A stretch of 64,000 nt of DNA, taken from positions 1-64,000 of the forward strand of contig JAJEIQ010000012.1 in assembly GCA_022827905.1 (NCBI GenBank), written 5' to 3'. Below, piece by piece: positions 56,289 to 64,000 of this stretch; the stretch's first letter is position 1; each line of letters begins with the position of its first letter. The notes below the pieces were generated by a model. It had not been told where the DNA came from, made no database searches, and saw only the letters and a list, made by a program, of their open reading frames with translations. A program made the translations under genes and the position numbers. The stretch comes from Pseudomonadales bacterium (GTDB taxonomy: Bacteria; Pseudomonadota; Gammaproteobacteria; Pseudomonadales; Azotimanducaceae).

Positions 56289-57373
56289 TGGACGCGCCAG
56301 TCAATCCGAGCATCGCCCACCTGAATCCGTATCAGCCGGGCAGGCCCATCGACGAGGTGGCCCGGGAGCTCGGCCTCACCCATGTGGCGAAGCTCGCCAG
56401 CAACGAAAACCCGCGCGGCCCGGCGCCCGCGGTGCGCGAACGCATCCAGGGCGCGTTGGGCGAGCTGTCCCGCTACCCCGACGCCAACGGCCATGCCCTA
56501 AAGCAACGCTTGGCGATCCATCACGACATCGAGCCGCACCGCATCACCCTTGGCAACGGCTCCAACGACGTGCTGGAGCTGGCCGCCAAGTTCACCTTGC
56601 AGCCGGGCACGGAAGGCATCATGTCCGCCCACGGGTTCATCGTGTACACCTTGGCGATCACCGGCAGTGGCGCCACGCTGGTCACCGTGCCCGCCAAGGC
56701 CTACGGCTGCGACCTCGAGGCCATGCTGGACCAGGTCACCGACGCCACCCGCATCGTCTTCATCGCCAATCCCAACAACCCCACCGGCAGCTTGGTCGGC
56801 GAGCGGGAACTTACCGGCTTTCTCGACCGGCTGCCTGCCAAAGTGTGGGCGGTGCTCGATGAGGCCTACGCCGAATACGTCGATGCGCCGGACTACCCCG
56901 ATGGACGGGCGCTGCTGGAGCGCTATCCCAACCTGATCGTCACCCGCACCTTCTCAAAGATCCACGCCTTGGCGGGCTTGCGCATCGGCTACGCCTTGAG
57001 CTCCGCTGAGGCCGCCGACCTGATGAACCGCGCTCGGCAACCATTCAACGTCAGCAGCTTGGGCCTAGCCGCCGCCGAGGCCGCCTTGGACCAAACCGCC
57101 TTCGTGGCCGAGAGCGCCGCCCTGAACCGCGACGGCCTGGCGGCGCTGGAGGCGGGGCTTCACCAACTCGGCTACCCGCCGCTGCCTTCGGCAGGCAATT
57201 TCCTGTGCTTCGATGTGAAACGCGACGCCCAGCCGGTGTTTGAGGCCCTGCTGCGGTCCGGGGTCATCGTGCGCACCATCCGCGAATACGGGCTGCCCAA
57301 CCACATCCGGGTCAGCGTTGGCCTGCCGGAGGAAAACCAGCGCTTTCTTGAGGCGTTGAGGCAGGTGCTGTGA
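56288..57373 (+). CDS. hisC: Histidinol-phosphate aminotransferase
   Basis: The 361-residue PLP enzyme has KLASNENPRGP, NPNNPTGSLV, DEAYAEYVD and the PLP lysine in RTFSKIHALAGLRIGY. In this gene neighbourhood the same enzyme often also serves as aromatic aminotransferase for phenylalanine and tyrosine (family knowledge). It starts with GTG at 56288, sharing one base with the pheA stop, and ends overlapping tyrA by four bases. Active site and length are normal. Confidence 0.95.
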   Translation: MDAPVNPSIAHLNPYQPGRPIDEVARELGLTHVAKLASNENPRGPAPAVRERIQGALGELSRYPDANGHALKQRLAIHHDIEPHRITLGNGSNDVLELAAKFTLQPGTEGIMSAHGFIVYTLAITGSGATLVTVPAKAYGCDLEAMLDQVTDATRIVFIANPNNPTGSLVGERELTGFLDRLPAKVWAVLDEAYAEYVDAPDYPDGRALLERYPNLIVTRTFSKIHALAGLRIGYALSSAEAADLMNRARQPFNVSSLGLAAAEAALDQTAFVAESAALNRDGLAALEAGLHQLGYPPLPSAGNFLCFDVKRDAQPVFEALLRSGVIVRTIREYGLPNHIRVSVGLPEENQRFLEALRQVL

Positions 57374-58194
57374 AGCTCGCCGTGGTCGGCACCGGCCTGA
57401 TCGGCGCCTCCTTCGCCAAGGCCGTACGCCGCCGGGGGCTCAGCAGCGAAATCGTCGGCTTGGACGCTGACTCAGAAAACGCCGCGACGGCGCTGCGCCT
57501 GGGCCTAATCGACCGGGTTTCGGATGCCGTGCCGCGAGACGCCGCGGCCGTGCTGCTGGCCGTTCCCGTCGATGGCATCGCGGGCTGGGTGCGCCGGCTG
57601 GCCGATCATCCGGGGACGCTGTTCGATGCCGGCAGCGTCAAGGCGCCGATCATCGAGTCGCTTAAGGGCCAAGACGGTGCCCTGCCGCCGCGCTACGTGC
57701 CCTGTCATCCCATCGCCGGCTCCGAGCGCAGCGGCCCCGAAGCCGCCGACGGCGACCTCTTCGCCGGACGCCCGGCCGTGCTGACCCCAGTGCCGGAAAC
57801 CGATCCCGCAGCCATCGACCAGGTCCGCGCCCTGTGGCGCGGCGTGGGGGCGGATGCGCAACTGATGAGCGCTGCGGACCACGATCGAATAATGGCCGTG
57901 ACCAGCCATCTGCCGCATCTGCTCGCCTTCGCCTATCTCGACCAAGTGGAGGCGGGCCACCTGCCCCACACCGGGGGCGGCTTTGAGGACTTCACCCGCA
58001 TCGGCGCCGCCGCCCCCCATCTCTGGGCGAGCATTCTTGGCCTGAATCGCGGTCCCCTGATCACGGCGCTGGCCGCCTTCAAGGAATCGCTGGACAGCTT
58101 CGAGCGCACTTTGGCGAACGACGACCGCGAGGCGCTTGAGGCCCTTATCGATGCGGCCGGCCGGCGCTTGACCCGCGATCAAAAGAAGCAGTGA
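57370..58194 (+). CDS. tyrA: Prephenate dehydrogenase
   Basis: The 274-residue enzyme oxidatively decarboxylates prephenate to 4-hydroxyphenylpyruvate for tyrosine. The N-terminal NAD motif is VVGTGLIGASFAKAV. DAGSVKAPIIESL, PCHPIAGSERSGPEA and the active-site region DHDRIMAVTSHLPHLLAFA are typical. There is no fused chorismate mutase or ACT domain. It starts with GTG overlapping the hisC stop. In many relatives aroA follows here, but cmk follows directly instead, overlapping by four bases. Confidence 0.94.
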   Translation: MKLAVVGTGLIGASFAKAVRRRGLSSEIVGLDADSENAATALRLGLIDRVSDAVPRDAAAVLLAVPVDGIAGWVRRLADHPGTLFDAGSVKAPIIESLKGQDGALPPRYVPCHPIAGSERSGPEAADGDLFAGRPAVLTPVPETDPAAIDQVRALWRGVGADAQLMSAADHDRIMAVTSHLPHLLAFAYLDQVEAGHLPHTGGGFEDFTRIGAAAPHLWASILGLNRGPLITALAAFKESLDSFERTLANDDREALEALIDAAGRRLTRDQKKQ

Positions 58195-58883
58195 CTGAGC
58201 GCCGCCTGCCTGCACCGGTGATTTGCGTGGATGGTCCAAGCGGCTCCGGCAAGGGCTCGCTGGCCACCGCCCTCGCCGAGCGTTTGGGTTGGCGTTACCT
58301 GGACAGCGGCGCTCTGTACCGGGTGATTGGAGTTGTGGCCCTTGACCGGGGGGTCGCCACCGATGATGAATCGGCGCTGGTGGGTTTGGCTAAAAGCCTC
58401 GACATCGAGTTGACCGGCGGGCGCATTCGGGCCGACGGCCTCGATCTCACCGAGCGGGTCCGCGATGAGGCCGTCGGGGCCGCCGCCTCGGAGGCGGCCC
58501 GGCATCCGCAAGTGCGCCAAGCGATTCTCGCGGAACAGCGCCGCGCCGCCGAATCGCCGGATGGCGGCAGTTCGGGCTTGGTCGCCGACGGGCGCGACAT
58601 GGGCACGGTCGTGTTTCCGGGCGCCGAACTCAAGATATTCCTCGACGCCAGCGCCGAGGAGCGGGCGCAAAGGCGCTATAAACAGTTGAGAAACAAGGGA
58701 ATCACTGTTAACTTGCGCAGCGTCCTCGCCAACATCCGGGATAGGGATGCGCGGGACGAAGGGCGCGCTGTTTCGCCACTGCAACCGGCCAGTGATGCCG
58801 TCATCATCGACAGCACTCACATGACCATCGCCGACGTGTTGCGGCAGGCCTTGGCCTTGGTCCGCGAACGCGGACTGGCTTAA
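58191..58883 (+). CDS. cmk: Cytidylate kinase
   Basis: The 230-residue kinase phosphorylates CMP and dCMP. It has the P-loop [20 protein letters not shown], the substrate region [12 protein letters not shown], and [20 protein letters not shown] followed by [12 protein letters not shown]. The C-terminal [13 protein letters not shown] is family-typical. GTG 58191 overlaps the tyrA stop. In this cluster cmk normally precedes rpsA, as here. Confidence 0.96.
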   Translation: MTERRLPAPVICVDGPSGSGKGSLATALAERLGWRYLDSGALYRVIGVVALDRGVATDDESALVGLAKSLDIELTGGRIRADGLDLTERVRDEAVGAAASEAARHPQVRQAILAEQRRAAESPDGGSSGLVADGRDMGTVVFPGAELKIFLDASAEERAQRRYKQLRNKGITVNLRSVLANIRDRDARDEGRAVSPLQPASDAVIIDSTHMTIADVLRQALALVRERGLA

Positions 58884-58981
58884 GGCCCCGTCGGTTGCGG
58901 GCGGCAACAGCGCATGACATCAACCAACCGATAATCAGGAGTGGCCGCGCATCCCACCCCGGCGCGGCGTCAAAACAAAAC

Positions 58982-60730
58982 ATGAGCGAAAGTTTTGCTG
59001 AACTATTTGAGGAAAGCCTCGGCACCATCGAGATGTCGCCGGGCTCCATCGTCACCGGCACGGTGGTCGATATCGACAATGAATGGGTCGTCGTTCACGC
59101 CGGCCTGAAATCCGAAGGGATCATCCCCAAAAACCAGTTCCTCAACGAGACCGGCGAGTTCACCCTCGCGATCGGCGACCAAGTCAAGGTGGCGATGGAG
59201 GTCGTGGATGACGGCTGGGGCGAGACCCGGCTGTCCCGCGAAAAGGCCAAGCGGGCCGAGACTTGGGAGATGCTGGAGGACGCCTTCGAGAAGACGGAGG
59301 TCATCACCGGCGTCATCAACGGCAAGGTCAAGGGCGGCTTCACCGTCGATGTCAACGACATCCGCGCCTTCCTGCCCGGTTCGCTGGTGGACATCCGCCC
59401 CCTGCGCGAGACGGCCCACTTGGAGGGCCGACCCTTGGAGTTCCAAGTCATCAAGCTCGACCAGAAGCGCAACAACGTCGTGGTTTCCCGGCGTGCGGTG
59501 CTCGAACAGGAGAACAGCGAGGAGCGCGAAGCGCTGCTCAAGTCCCTGCAGGAGGGCCAGGACGTAACGGGCGTGGTCAAGAATCTCACCGACTACGGTG
59601 CCTTCGTCGATCTCGGCGGCGTCGATGGCCTGCTGCACATTACCGACATGGCTTGGCGGCGAATTCGCCATCCCAGCGAGATGGTGACCATCGGCGACGA
59701 AATCCAGGTGCGCATCCTCAAGTTTGACCGCGAGAAGAATCGGGTGAGCCTCGGCATGAAGCAGTTGGGCGACGACCCCTGGGTGCAGTTGACCCGCCGC
59801 TACGCGGAAGGCTCGCGGGTGTTTGCCACCGTCACCAATCTCACCGAGTACGGCTGCTTCGCGGAAATCGAGGAAGGGGTTGAAGGCTTGGTCCATGTTT
59901 CGGAAATGGACTGGACCAACAAGAACGTCCATCCCTCCAAGGTGGTCAGCGTTGGCGACGAAGTGGAGGTCATGGTGCTCGACATCGACGAGGAGCGCCG
60001 ACGCATCTCGCTGGGCATCAAGCAGTGCCGCACCAATCCCTGGGATGAGTTCGCCGCCAAGAACGCCAAGGGCGACCGCATCCGCGGCAAGATCAAGTCC
60101 ATCACCGATTTCGGCATCTTCGTGGGCTTGGAGGGGGACATCGACGGGTTGGTCTATCTGTCCGACATCGCTTGGAACGAGCCCGGCGAGACCGCGGTGC
60201 GCCGCTACAGCCGCGGCGAGGAGATCGACACCCTCATCCTCTCCATCGATCCGGCGCGCGAGCGCATCGCCTTGGGCATCAAGCAGCTCGATCAGGATCC
60301 GTTCTCGGACTTCGTCACCATCAACGACCGGGGGTCGCTGGTCAACGGCGTGGTGGACAGCGTCGAGCCCAAGGAAGCGGTCATCCGCTTGGCGGAGGAG
60401 GTGACCGGCGTGCTGAAGGCATCGGAGATCAGCATCGACCGGGTGGAGGACGCCCGCAAGGAGCTCTCCGAGGGCCAGGAGCTGTCGCTCAAGATCATCA
60501 GCGTGGACCGCAAGAACCGCAACGTCAGCCTCTCGCTCAAGGCCAAGGCGATCGACGAGGAGCGGGCGGCGGTGCGCGAACACAAGAAGAAGGAGGGTGA
60601 GCGCGTGAAGGCGGGCACCTTGGGCGATCTCATCAAGGCGCAAATGGAGGGGGCTCCCGAACAGGCCTCTGAAGAGGCTCCTGAACAGGATGCCGAAGGC
60701 GCTGCCGGCGAGCGAGACGCTCAGCCATGA
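58982..60730 (+). CDS. rpsA: 30S ribosomal protein S1
   Basis: The 582-residue protein has six S1 RNA-binding repeats, with motifs such as [40 protein letters not shown] and [13 protein letters not shown]. The C-terminal tail is charged ([18 protein letters not shown]). S1 helps load mRNA onto the ribosome. ATG 58982 has no Shine-Dalgarno sequence and follows an A-rich stretch (AAAACAAAAC). This fits the known way rpsA initiates in Gammaproteobacteria, where S1 represses its own messenger (established for E. coli). ihfB follows with an ATGA overlap. Confidence 0.97.
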   Translation: MSESFAELFEESLGTIEMSPGSIVTGTVVDIDNEWVVVHAGLKSEGIIPKNQFLNETGEFTLAIGDQVKVAMEVVDDGWGETRLSREKAKRAETWEMLEDAFEKTEVITGVINGKVKGGFTVDVNDIRAFLPGSLVDIRPLRETAHLEGRPLEFQVIKLDQKRNNVVVSRRAVLEQENSEEREALLKSLQEGQDVTGVVKNLTDYGAFVDLGGVDGLLHITDMAWRRIRHPSEMVTIGDEIQVRILKFDREKNRVSLGMKQLGDDPWVQLTRRYAEGSRVFATVTNLTEYGCFAEIEEGVEGLVHVSEMDWTNKNVHPSKVVSVGDEVEVMVLDIDEERRRISLGIKQCRTNPWDEFAAKNAKGDRIRGKIKSITDFGIFVGLEGDIDGLVYLSDIAWNEPGETAVRRYSRGEEIDTLILSIDPARERIALGIKQLDQDPFSDFVTINDRGSLVNGVVDSVEPKEAVIRLAEEVTGVLKASEISIDRVEDARKELSEGQELSLKIISVDRKNRNVSLSLKAKAIDEERAAVREHKKKEGERVKAGTLGDLIKAQMEGAPEQASEEAPEQDAEGAAGERDAQP

Positions 60731-61038
60731 ATCGCTCGGAACTCATCGACCGAGTCGCCGCAAAGCACGACCGGCTCCCCCCTAGGGACGTGGAGCAGGC
60801 GGTGAAGATGATGATCGAGCACCTGTCCATGGCGCTGGCCGATGGATCGCGGGTGGAGATTCGCGGGTTCGGCAGCTTCTCGCTGCACTACCGGGCACCA
60901 CGCATCGGGCGCAATCCCAAGACTGGCGAAGCGGTCGCCCTCGCGGGCAAGTACGTGCCGCACTTCAAGCCCGGCAAGGACTTGCGGGAACGGGTTGACG
61001 CCGGCTACCAGCGGGAATTGGCGGCTGGAAGCAGCTAG
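60727..61038 (+). CDS. ihfB: Integration host factor subunit beta
   Basis: The 103-residue DNA-bending protein has the HU/IHF fold. The N-terminal dimer helices ([16 protein letters not shown]) precede the arm region [20 protein letters not shown], whose GRNPKTGE pattern bears the minor-groove intercalating proline, followed by [16 protein letters not shown]. It forms a heterodimer with IHF alpha (ihfA, outside the window). Its ATG overlaps the rpsA stop. Confidence 0.96.
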   Translation: MNRSELIDRVAAKHDRLPPRDVEQAVKMMIEHLSMALADGSRVEIRGFGSFSLHYRAPRIGRNPKTGEAVALAGKYVPHFKPGKDLRERVDAGYQRELAAGSS

Positions 61039-61049
61039 GCGCGCCGGTC

Positions 61050-61331
61050 GTGAGTCGAATTTGGCGTATCCTGGCGGCGCTGATCGCCATCGCCCTGTTC
61101 CTGTTCGCTGTCATCGCCGTCAATCAAGAGCAGGTGTCGATCCGCTTCCTCACCTGGCGCAGCCCCGAATGGAGCCTCTACTGGTGGCTGCTGATCGCCT
61201 TTCTGGCCGGCGCGGTGGTTGGCTCCGCCGCACTCCTGCCCGGCCGGGCCAAGGGTGCGCTGCGCATCCGACGGCTGCGCAAGGCGCTCGACGAAGCCGA
61301 ACAGCGCACGCCCTCCCCGCCGGCGGGTTAG
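61050..61331 (+). CDS. lapA: LapA-domain (DUF1049) membrane protein
   Basis: The 93-residue protein has two transmembrane segments: LAALIAIALFLFAVIAVNQ and SLYWWLLIAFLAGAVVGSAA. Between them lies a conserved EQVSIRFLTWRSP, and the C-terminal cytoplasmic tail is basic (RIRRLRKALDE). This is the LapA/YciS type, which acts with LapB in lipopolysaccharide assembly quality control in E. coli. lapB does not follow; the next gene is on the opposite strand, overlapping its stop by four bases. GTG 61050 is the start. Confidence 0.92.
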   Translation: MSRIWRILAALIAIALFLFAVIAVNQEQVSIRFLTWRSPEWSLYWWLLIAFLAGAVVGSAALLPGRAKGALRIRRLRKALDEAEQRTPSPPAG

Positions 61332-63811
61332 CCGCCGAAGCCGTCGTCTGAGCGGCGCAGCAGCCGCCGCAGCGCGGTCAGGACCCGGCGGTTGAGCAAC
61401 GCCACCAAGACGCTGATCCCATTGAAGCTGAGCCGCCCGCCGGAGAACAGGGCCAGCGAGCGCAACGGCATGTTGTTGGCCATGGCCTCAAACATCCGGG
61501 CGGTGGTTTCGTCCGCCGTGGCGACGCCCATGCGCTTTTGGAATCCGCTGGCCACCTTGGAGCGGACGAAGCGCCCCAGCGCCGTTTCGCCGAGTTCGCC
61601 GAGCGAGGAGTTCAAGTGGTAGGGACGTGAGGGCTCGGGCGCCGGCACCGGCTTGCCGAGCAGGGCGGCGAAGGCTGCGTCGGAACCGTCGAGCCCGCCA
61701 TTGCCAAGCTGCGGCGGGAGGTCGCCGCCAGCACCCCGAGCGGATGCGCTCAGCCGTTGGCCGGAATGGACCTTCAGCCTCGTCCTTAGGCGAATGTCCC
61801 GGCTTGAGGCGCCCAAGCGAATCTCGAACTCCCCGGCTTCCACGATCCATGTCCCCGCACCGGTGTCGTAGATGGCGAACGCGGCATCGTCCAGCGTCAG
61901 GGTTACCCGCCGGGTTTCGCCGGGGGCCAAGGCCACCTTGGCGAACGCCCGCAGTTCCTGTTCGGGCCGATGGACGCTCGATTGCGCGGCATGGACATAG
62001 AGCTGCACCACTTCGGAACCTGCCAGGTCGCCGCTGTTGGTGAGCGCCAAGGACACCGCCAGCTCGCCGCCGGGCTCAAAGGCGTCGGCGGACAATTCGA
62101 GCTGGCCGTACTCGAAGCGCGTGTAGCCGAGGCCATGGCCGAAGGGAAAGAGCACCGGTGCGGCGGCGGTGTCGAAGTATCGGTAGCCAACATGGAGCCC
62201 CTCCCGGTAGTGAACTTGGCGGCCCGTTCCAGGAAACCAGCGGTCTGCGGGCACGTCGGCCTGCCGAAGGGGGAAGGTCTCCGCCAGCTTGCCGCTCGGA
62301 TTGACGCGCCCGAACAGAACGTCGGCCATGGCCGCGCCGCCGCCCTGCCCCGCCAGATAGCCCTCGAGGATGGCCTCGGGCGCCCCAACCCAGGGCATGG
62401 CCACCGGCGCGCCGTTGGAAAGCACCACCACGGTGTTCGGGTTGGCCTCGCAAACCGCCTCGATCAGCCGGTCGTGCTGTTCCGGCAGGACCATGTGCGA
62501 ACGGTCGAAGCCTTCCGACTCGTATATGCCGGGGAGGCCCGCGAACACCACCGCCACCTCCGCTTGCCCGGCGGCGGCTACCGCTTCGGCAATGAGTCCG
62601 GCATCGGGTTCGCTGTGCTCGGGGTCATAACCCGGCGCGTAGCCTAGCTGTGACGCGCCATCACCCTGAATCTCGGCAATGGCGTCAAATGCGCAGTCGA
62701 GCCGCGTGGGGTTGACTTGGGAACTGCCCGCGCCCTGGTAGCGTGGCTGCTTGGCAAAAGCGCCGATGACGGCGACGCGGGTGCCCGGCGCCAAGGGCAG
62801 CAGGGGGCCTTCATTCTTCAGCAGCACGGCGCACTCGCCGGCCACTCGCCGGGCCAAGGCGTGGTGAGCGTCGTGATCCGCCGCACCCCTCCGTTCACCC
62901 AGCTCAGCCCCCAGCAGGGCCAGGCTGAGGTTGCGTGCCACCGCTCGGTCGAGGTCGGCTTCCGGCAGCTGGCCGTCACGGACGGCGGCCACCAGCCGGC
63001 GATCGTTGATGCCGCCGCTGGCGGGCATCTCCAAGTCCAGTCCGGCTGAGATTCCCAACACCCGGTCGTTGGCGGCGCCCCAATCGGTCACCACCGCGCC
63101 CTGAAACCCCCAATCGCCGCGCAGCACTTGGTTCAGCAGCCAGTCGTTCTCGCTGCAATAGGCGCCGTTCAAGCGGTTGTAGGCGCACATGACCGTCCAC
63201 GGCCGGGCCTTTCTGACGGCGATCTCGAAACCGCGCAGGTAGATTTCCCGCAAGGTGCGCTCATCGACGATGGCATCGACGAACATGCGGCCCTGCTCCT
63301 GGTTGTTGACCGCAAAGTGCTTGACGCAGGCACCTACCCCTTGGGATTGAATGCCCTCGATGAGGGCCGCGGCCAGTTCGCCGCTTTGCAGCGGGTCTTC
63401 GGAGAAGTACTCGAAATTGCGCCCGCACAGGGGGTGGCGCTTGATGTTCATGCCCGGCCCGAGCAGCACGGCGACGTCCTCCGCCGCGCATTGCTCACCC
63501 AACGCCACGCCGACTTCGCGCAGCAGATCGCGGTCCCAGGAACTGGCCAGGGCGCTGGCCGTGGGGAAACAGGTGGCGGGCACGCTGTGGCCGAGGCCCA
63601 CGTGGTCGGCGTCGCCCGCCTGCTTGCGCAGCCCGTGGGGGCCGTCGGTCAACATGATGGATGCCACCCCGAGGCGCTCGCAGGCTTCGAGATGCCAGAA
63701 GCTCTGCCCGGAGCAAAACGCCGCCTTCTCCTCCAGCGACATCTGCGCCACCAAGCTTCGCGCCTGTTCCAGTTTGTCCCACGGCCCCTGTTGCGAGTCG
63801 GCGTGTTCCAT
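61328..63811 (-). CDS. Glycoside hydrolase family 3 (beta-glucosidase-like)
   Basis: The 827-residue enzyme has the GH3 barrel with nucleophile Asp in AVVTDWGA, preceded by VKHFAVNNQEQGR and GPGMNIKRHPLCGRNFEYFS. The second domain has SSQVNPTRLD and VVVLSNGAPVAMPW. The fibronectin-like C-terminal domain reads LALTNSGDLAGSEVVQLYV. A further 90-residue helical tail ends PLRSLALFSGGRLSFNG, as in a subset of GH3 enzymes. It lacks a signal peptide, so it probably acts in the cytoplasm on imported glycosides; the sugar specificity is not readable. ATG 63811 overlaps the stop of the gene upstream on this strand. Confidence 0.93.
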   Translation of the reverse strand: MEHADSQQGPWDKLEQARSLVAQMSLEEKAAFCSGQSFWHLEACERLGVASIMLTDGPHGLRKQAGDADHVGLGHSVPATCFPTASALASSWDRDLLREVGVALGEQCAAEDVAVLLGPGMNIKRHPLCGRNFEYFSEDPLQSGELAAALIEGIQSQGVGACVKHFAVNNQEQGRMFVDAIVDERTLREIYLRGFEIAVRKARPWTVMCAYNRLNGAYCSENDWLLNQVLRGDWGFQGAVVTDWGAANDRVLGISAGLDLEMPASGGINDRRLVAAVRDGQLPEADLDRAVARNLSLALLGAELGERRGAADHDAHHALARRVAGECAVLLKNEGPLLPLAPGTRVAVIGAFAKQPRYQGAGSSQVNPTRLDCAFDAIAEIQGDGASQLGYAPGYDPEHSEPDAGLIAEAVAAAGQAEVAVVFAGLPGIYESEGFDRSHMVLPEQHDRLIEAVCEANPNTVVVLSNGAPVAMPWVGAPEAILEGYLAGQGGGAAMADVLFGRVNPSGKLAETFPLRQADVPADRWFPGTGRQVHYREGLHVGYRYFDTAAAPVLFPFGHGLGYTRFEYGQLELSADAFEPGGELAVSLALTNSGDLAGSEVVQLYVHAAQSSVHRPEQELRAFAKVALAPGETRRVTLTLDDAAFAIYDTGAGTWIVEAGEFEIRLGASSRDIRLRTRLKVHSGQRLSASARGAGGDLPPQLGNGGLDGSDAAFAALLGKPVPAPEPSRPYHLNSSLGELGETALGRFVRSKVASGFQKRMGVATADETTARMFEAMANNMPLRSLALFSGGRLSFNGISVLVALLNRRVLTALRRLLRRSDDGFGG

Positions 63812-64000
63812 CAGACAACCTCCGCCGTCACGATGCCGACGAGGTTGGCGAAGCAGGTGTCGATGGCGGCATCGATGAAGCCCGCCATGAAGGGCGCATT
63901 CGCTTGGTCCCGGCGCACGGCGGCGTGCAGAGTGGGCCAGATGCCCTCCTCGCCCAGGGAGGTGGCCACCAGCAGGTCCCGTTCCAGATAGTCGTGCAGT
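63811..64000 (-). CDS. 3' end of an unidentified gene upstream of the GH3 gene
   Basis: The frame runs from the window edge to a TGA at 63811-63813 that overlaps the GH3 start (TGATG). It encodes LHDYLERDLLVATSLGEEGI and continues to a hydrophobic end FANLVGIVTAEVV, 63 residues in the window. I do not recognise it. The overlap suggests the genes are co-transcribed and translationally coupled. Confidence 0.6.
   Translation of the reverse strand, partial: LHDYLERDLLVATSLGEEGIWPTLHAAVRRDQANAPFMAGFIDAAIDTCFANLVGIVTAEVV

Noticed and set aside
59003-60643. 546-codon minus-strand ORF over rpsA
   Set aside because: It is antisense to ribosomal protein S1, whose six repeats are certain.

Overview
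The window is about 64 kb of high-GC DNA from what looks like a gammaproteobacterium. The best evidence is the right-hand block gyrA-serC-pheA-hisC-tyrA-cmk-rpsA-ihfB-lapA, a gene order typical of Gammaproteobacteria. An outer-membrane TonB-dependent receptor and an IHF beta subunit fit this. The mix of propionyl-CoA metabolism, amidohydrolases, a DUF1214 lipoprotein, a peptide ABC importer and a GH3 glucosidase suggests an environmental heterotroph, possibly an uncultured marine or host-associated lineage (inference). I saw no rRNA, tRNA or CRISPR array.

Layout. 1-3 kb: mobile-element debris. The end of an IS5-type transposase abuts the 5' remnant of an HNH endonuclease gene. The 3' remnant of apparently the same gene lies 1.8 kb further on, and between them sits a frameshifted, unrecognised ORF bounded by short imperfect inverted repeats. 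3-4.7 kb: a TIGR03084-type protein and a Uma2-like protein. 4.77-12.9 kb: a minus-strand run of amidase, VOC protein, thioredoxin-fusion protein, UGSC selenoprotein, DUF2461 protein, TonB receptor and tyrosine phosphatase. It is preceded by a candidate structured RNA that ends in a strong intrinsic terminator. The selenoprotein has an in-frame UGA in a U-G-S-C motif, and this run is the most interesting part of the window.

13.2-20.4 kb: propionyl-CoA to succinyl-CoA genes, namely methylmalonyl-CoA mutase and epimerase on the plus strand and propionyl-CoA carboxylase alpha and beta on the minus strand. The beta gene carries a one-base frameshift. 20.4-26.4 kb: gltD and gltB for glutamate synthase. 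26.7-31.5 kb: a DUF1214 lipoprotein, a GNAT acetyltransferase, a two-gene AAA ATPase/DUF4276 unit that looks defence-like, and a Nudix hydrolase. 31.5-41.1 kb: malate dehydrogenase, then a convergent minus-strand operon of MoxR ATPase, VWA protein and a complete oligopeptide ABC importer whose OppC has a large fibronectin-III-like insertion.

41.2-51.4 kb: a DUF3604 protein, an HSL-type hydrolase, bifunctional PutA, two coupled exported amidohydrolases and an MFS transporter. 51.5-61.3 kb: the housekeeping block for DNA gyrase A, serine, aromatic and histidine aminotransfer steps, CMP kinase, ribosomal protein S1, IHF beta and LapA, mostly with overlapping start and stop codons. aroA is missing from its usual place between tyrA and cmk. 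61.3-64 kb: a GH3 beta-glucosidase and the 3' end of an unidentified gene. Several intergenic palindromes look like dispersed REP- or MITE-like repeats.
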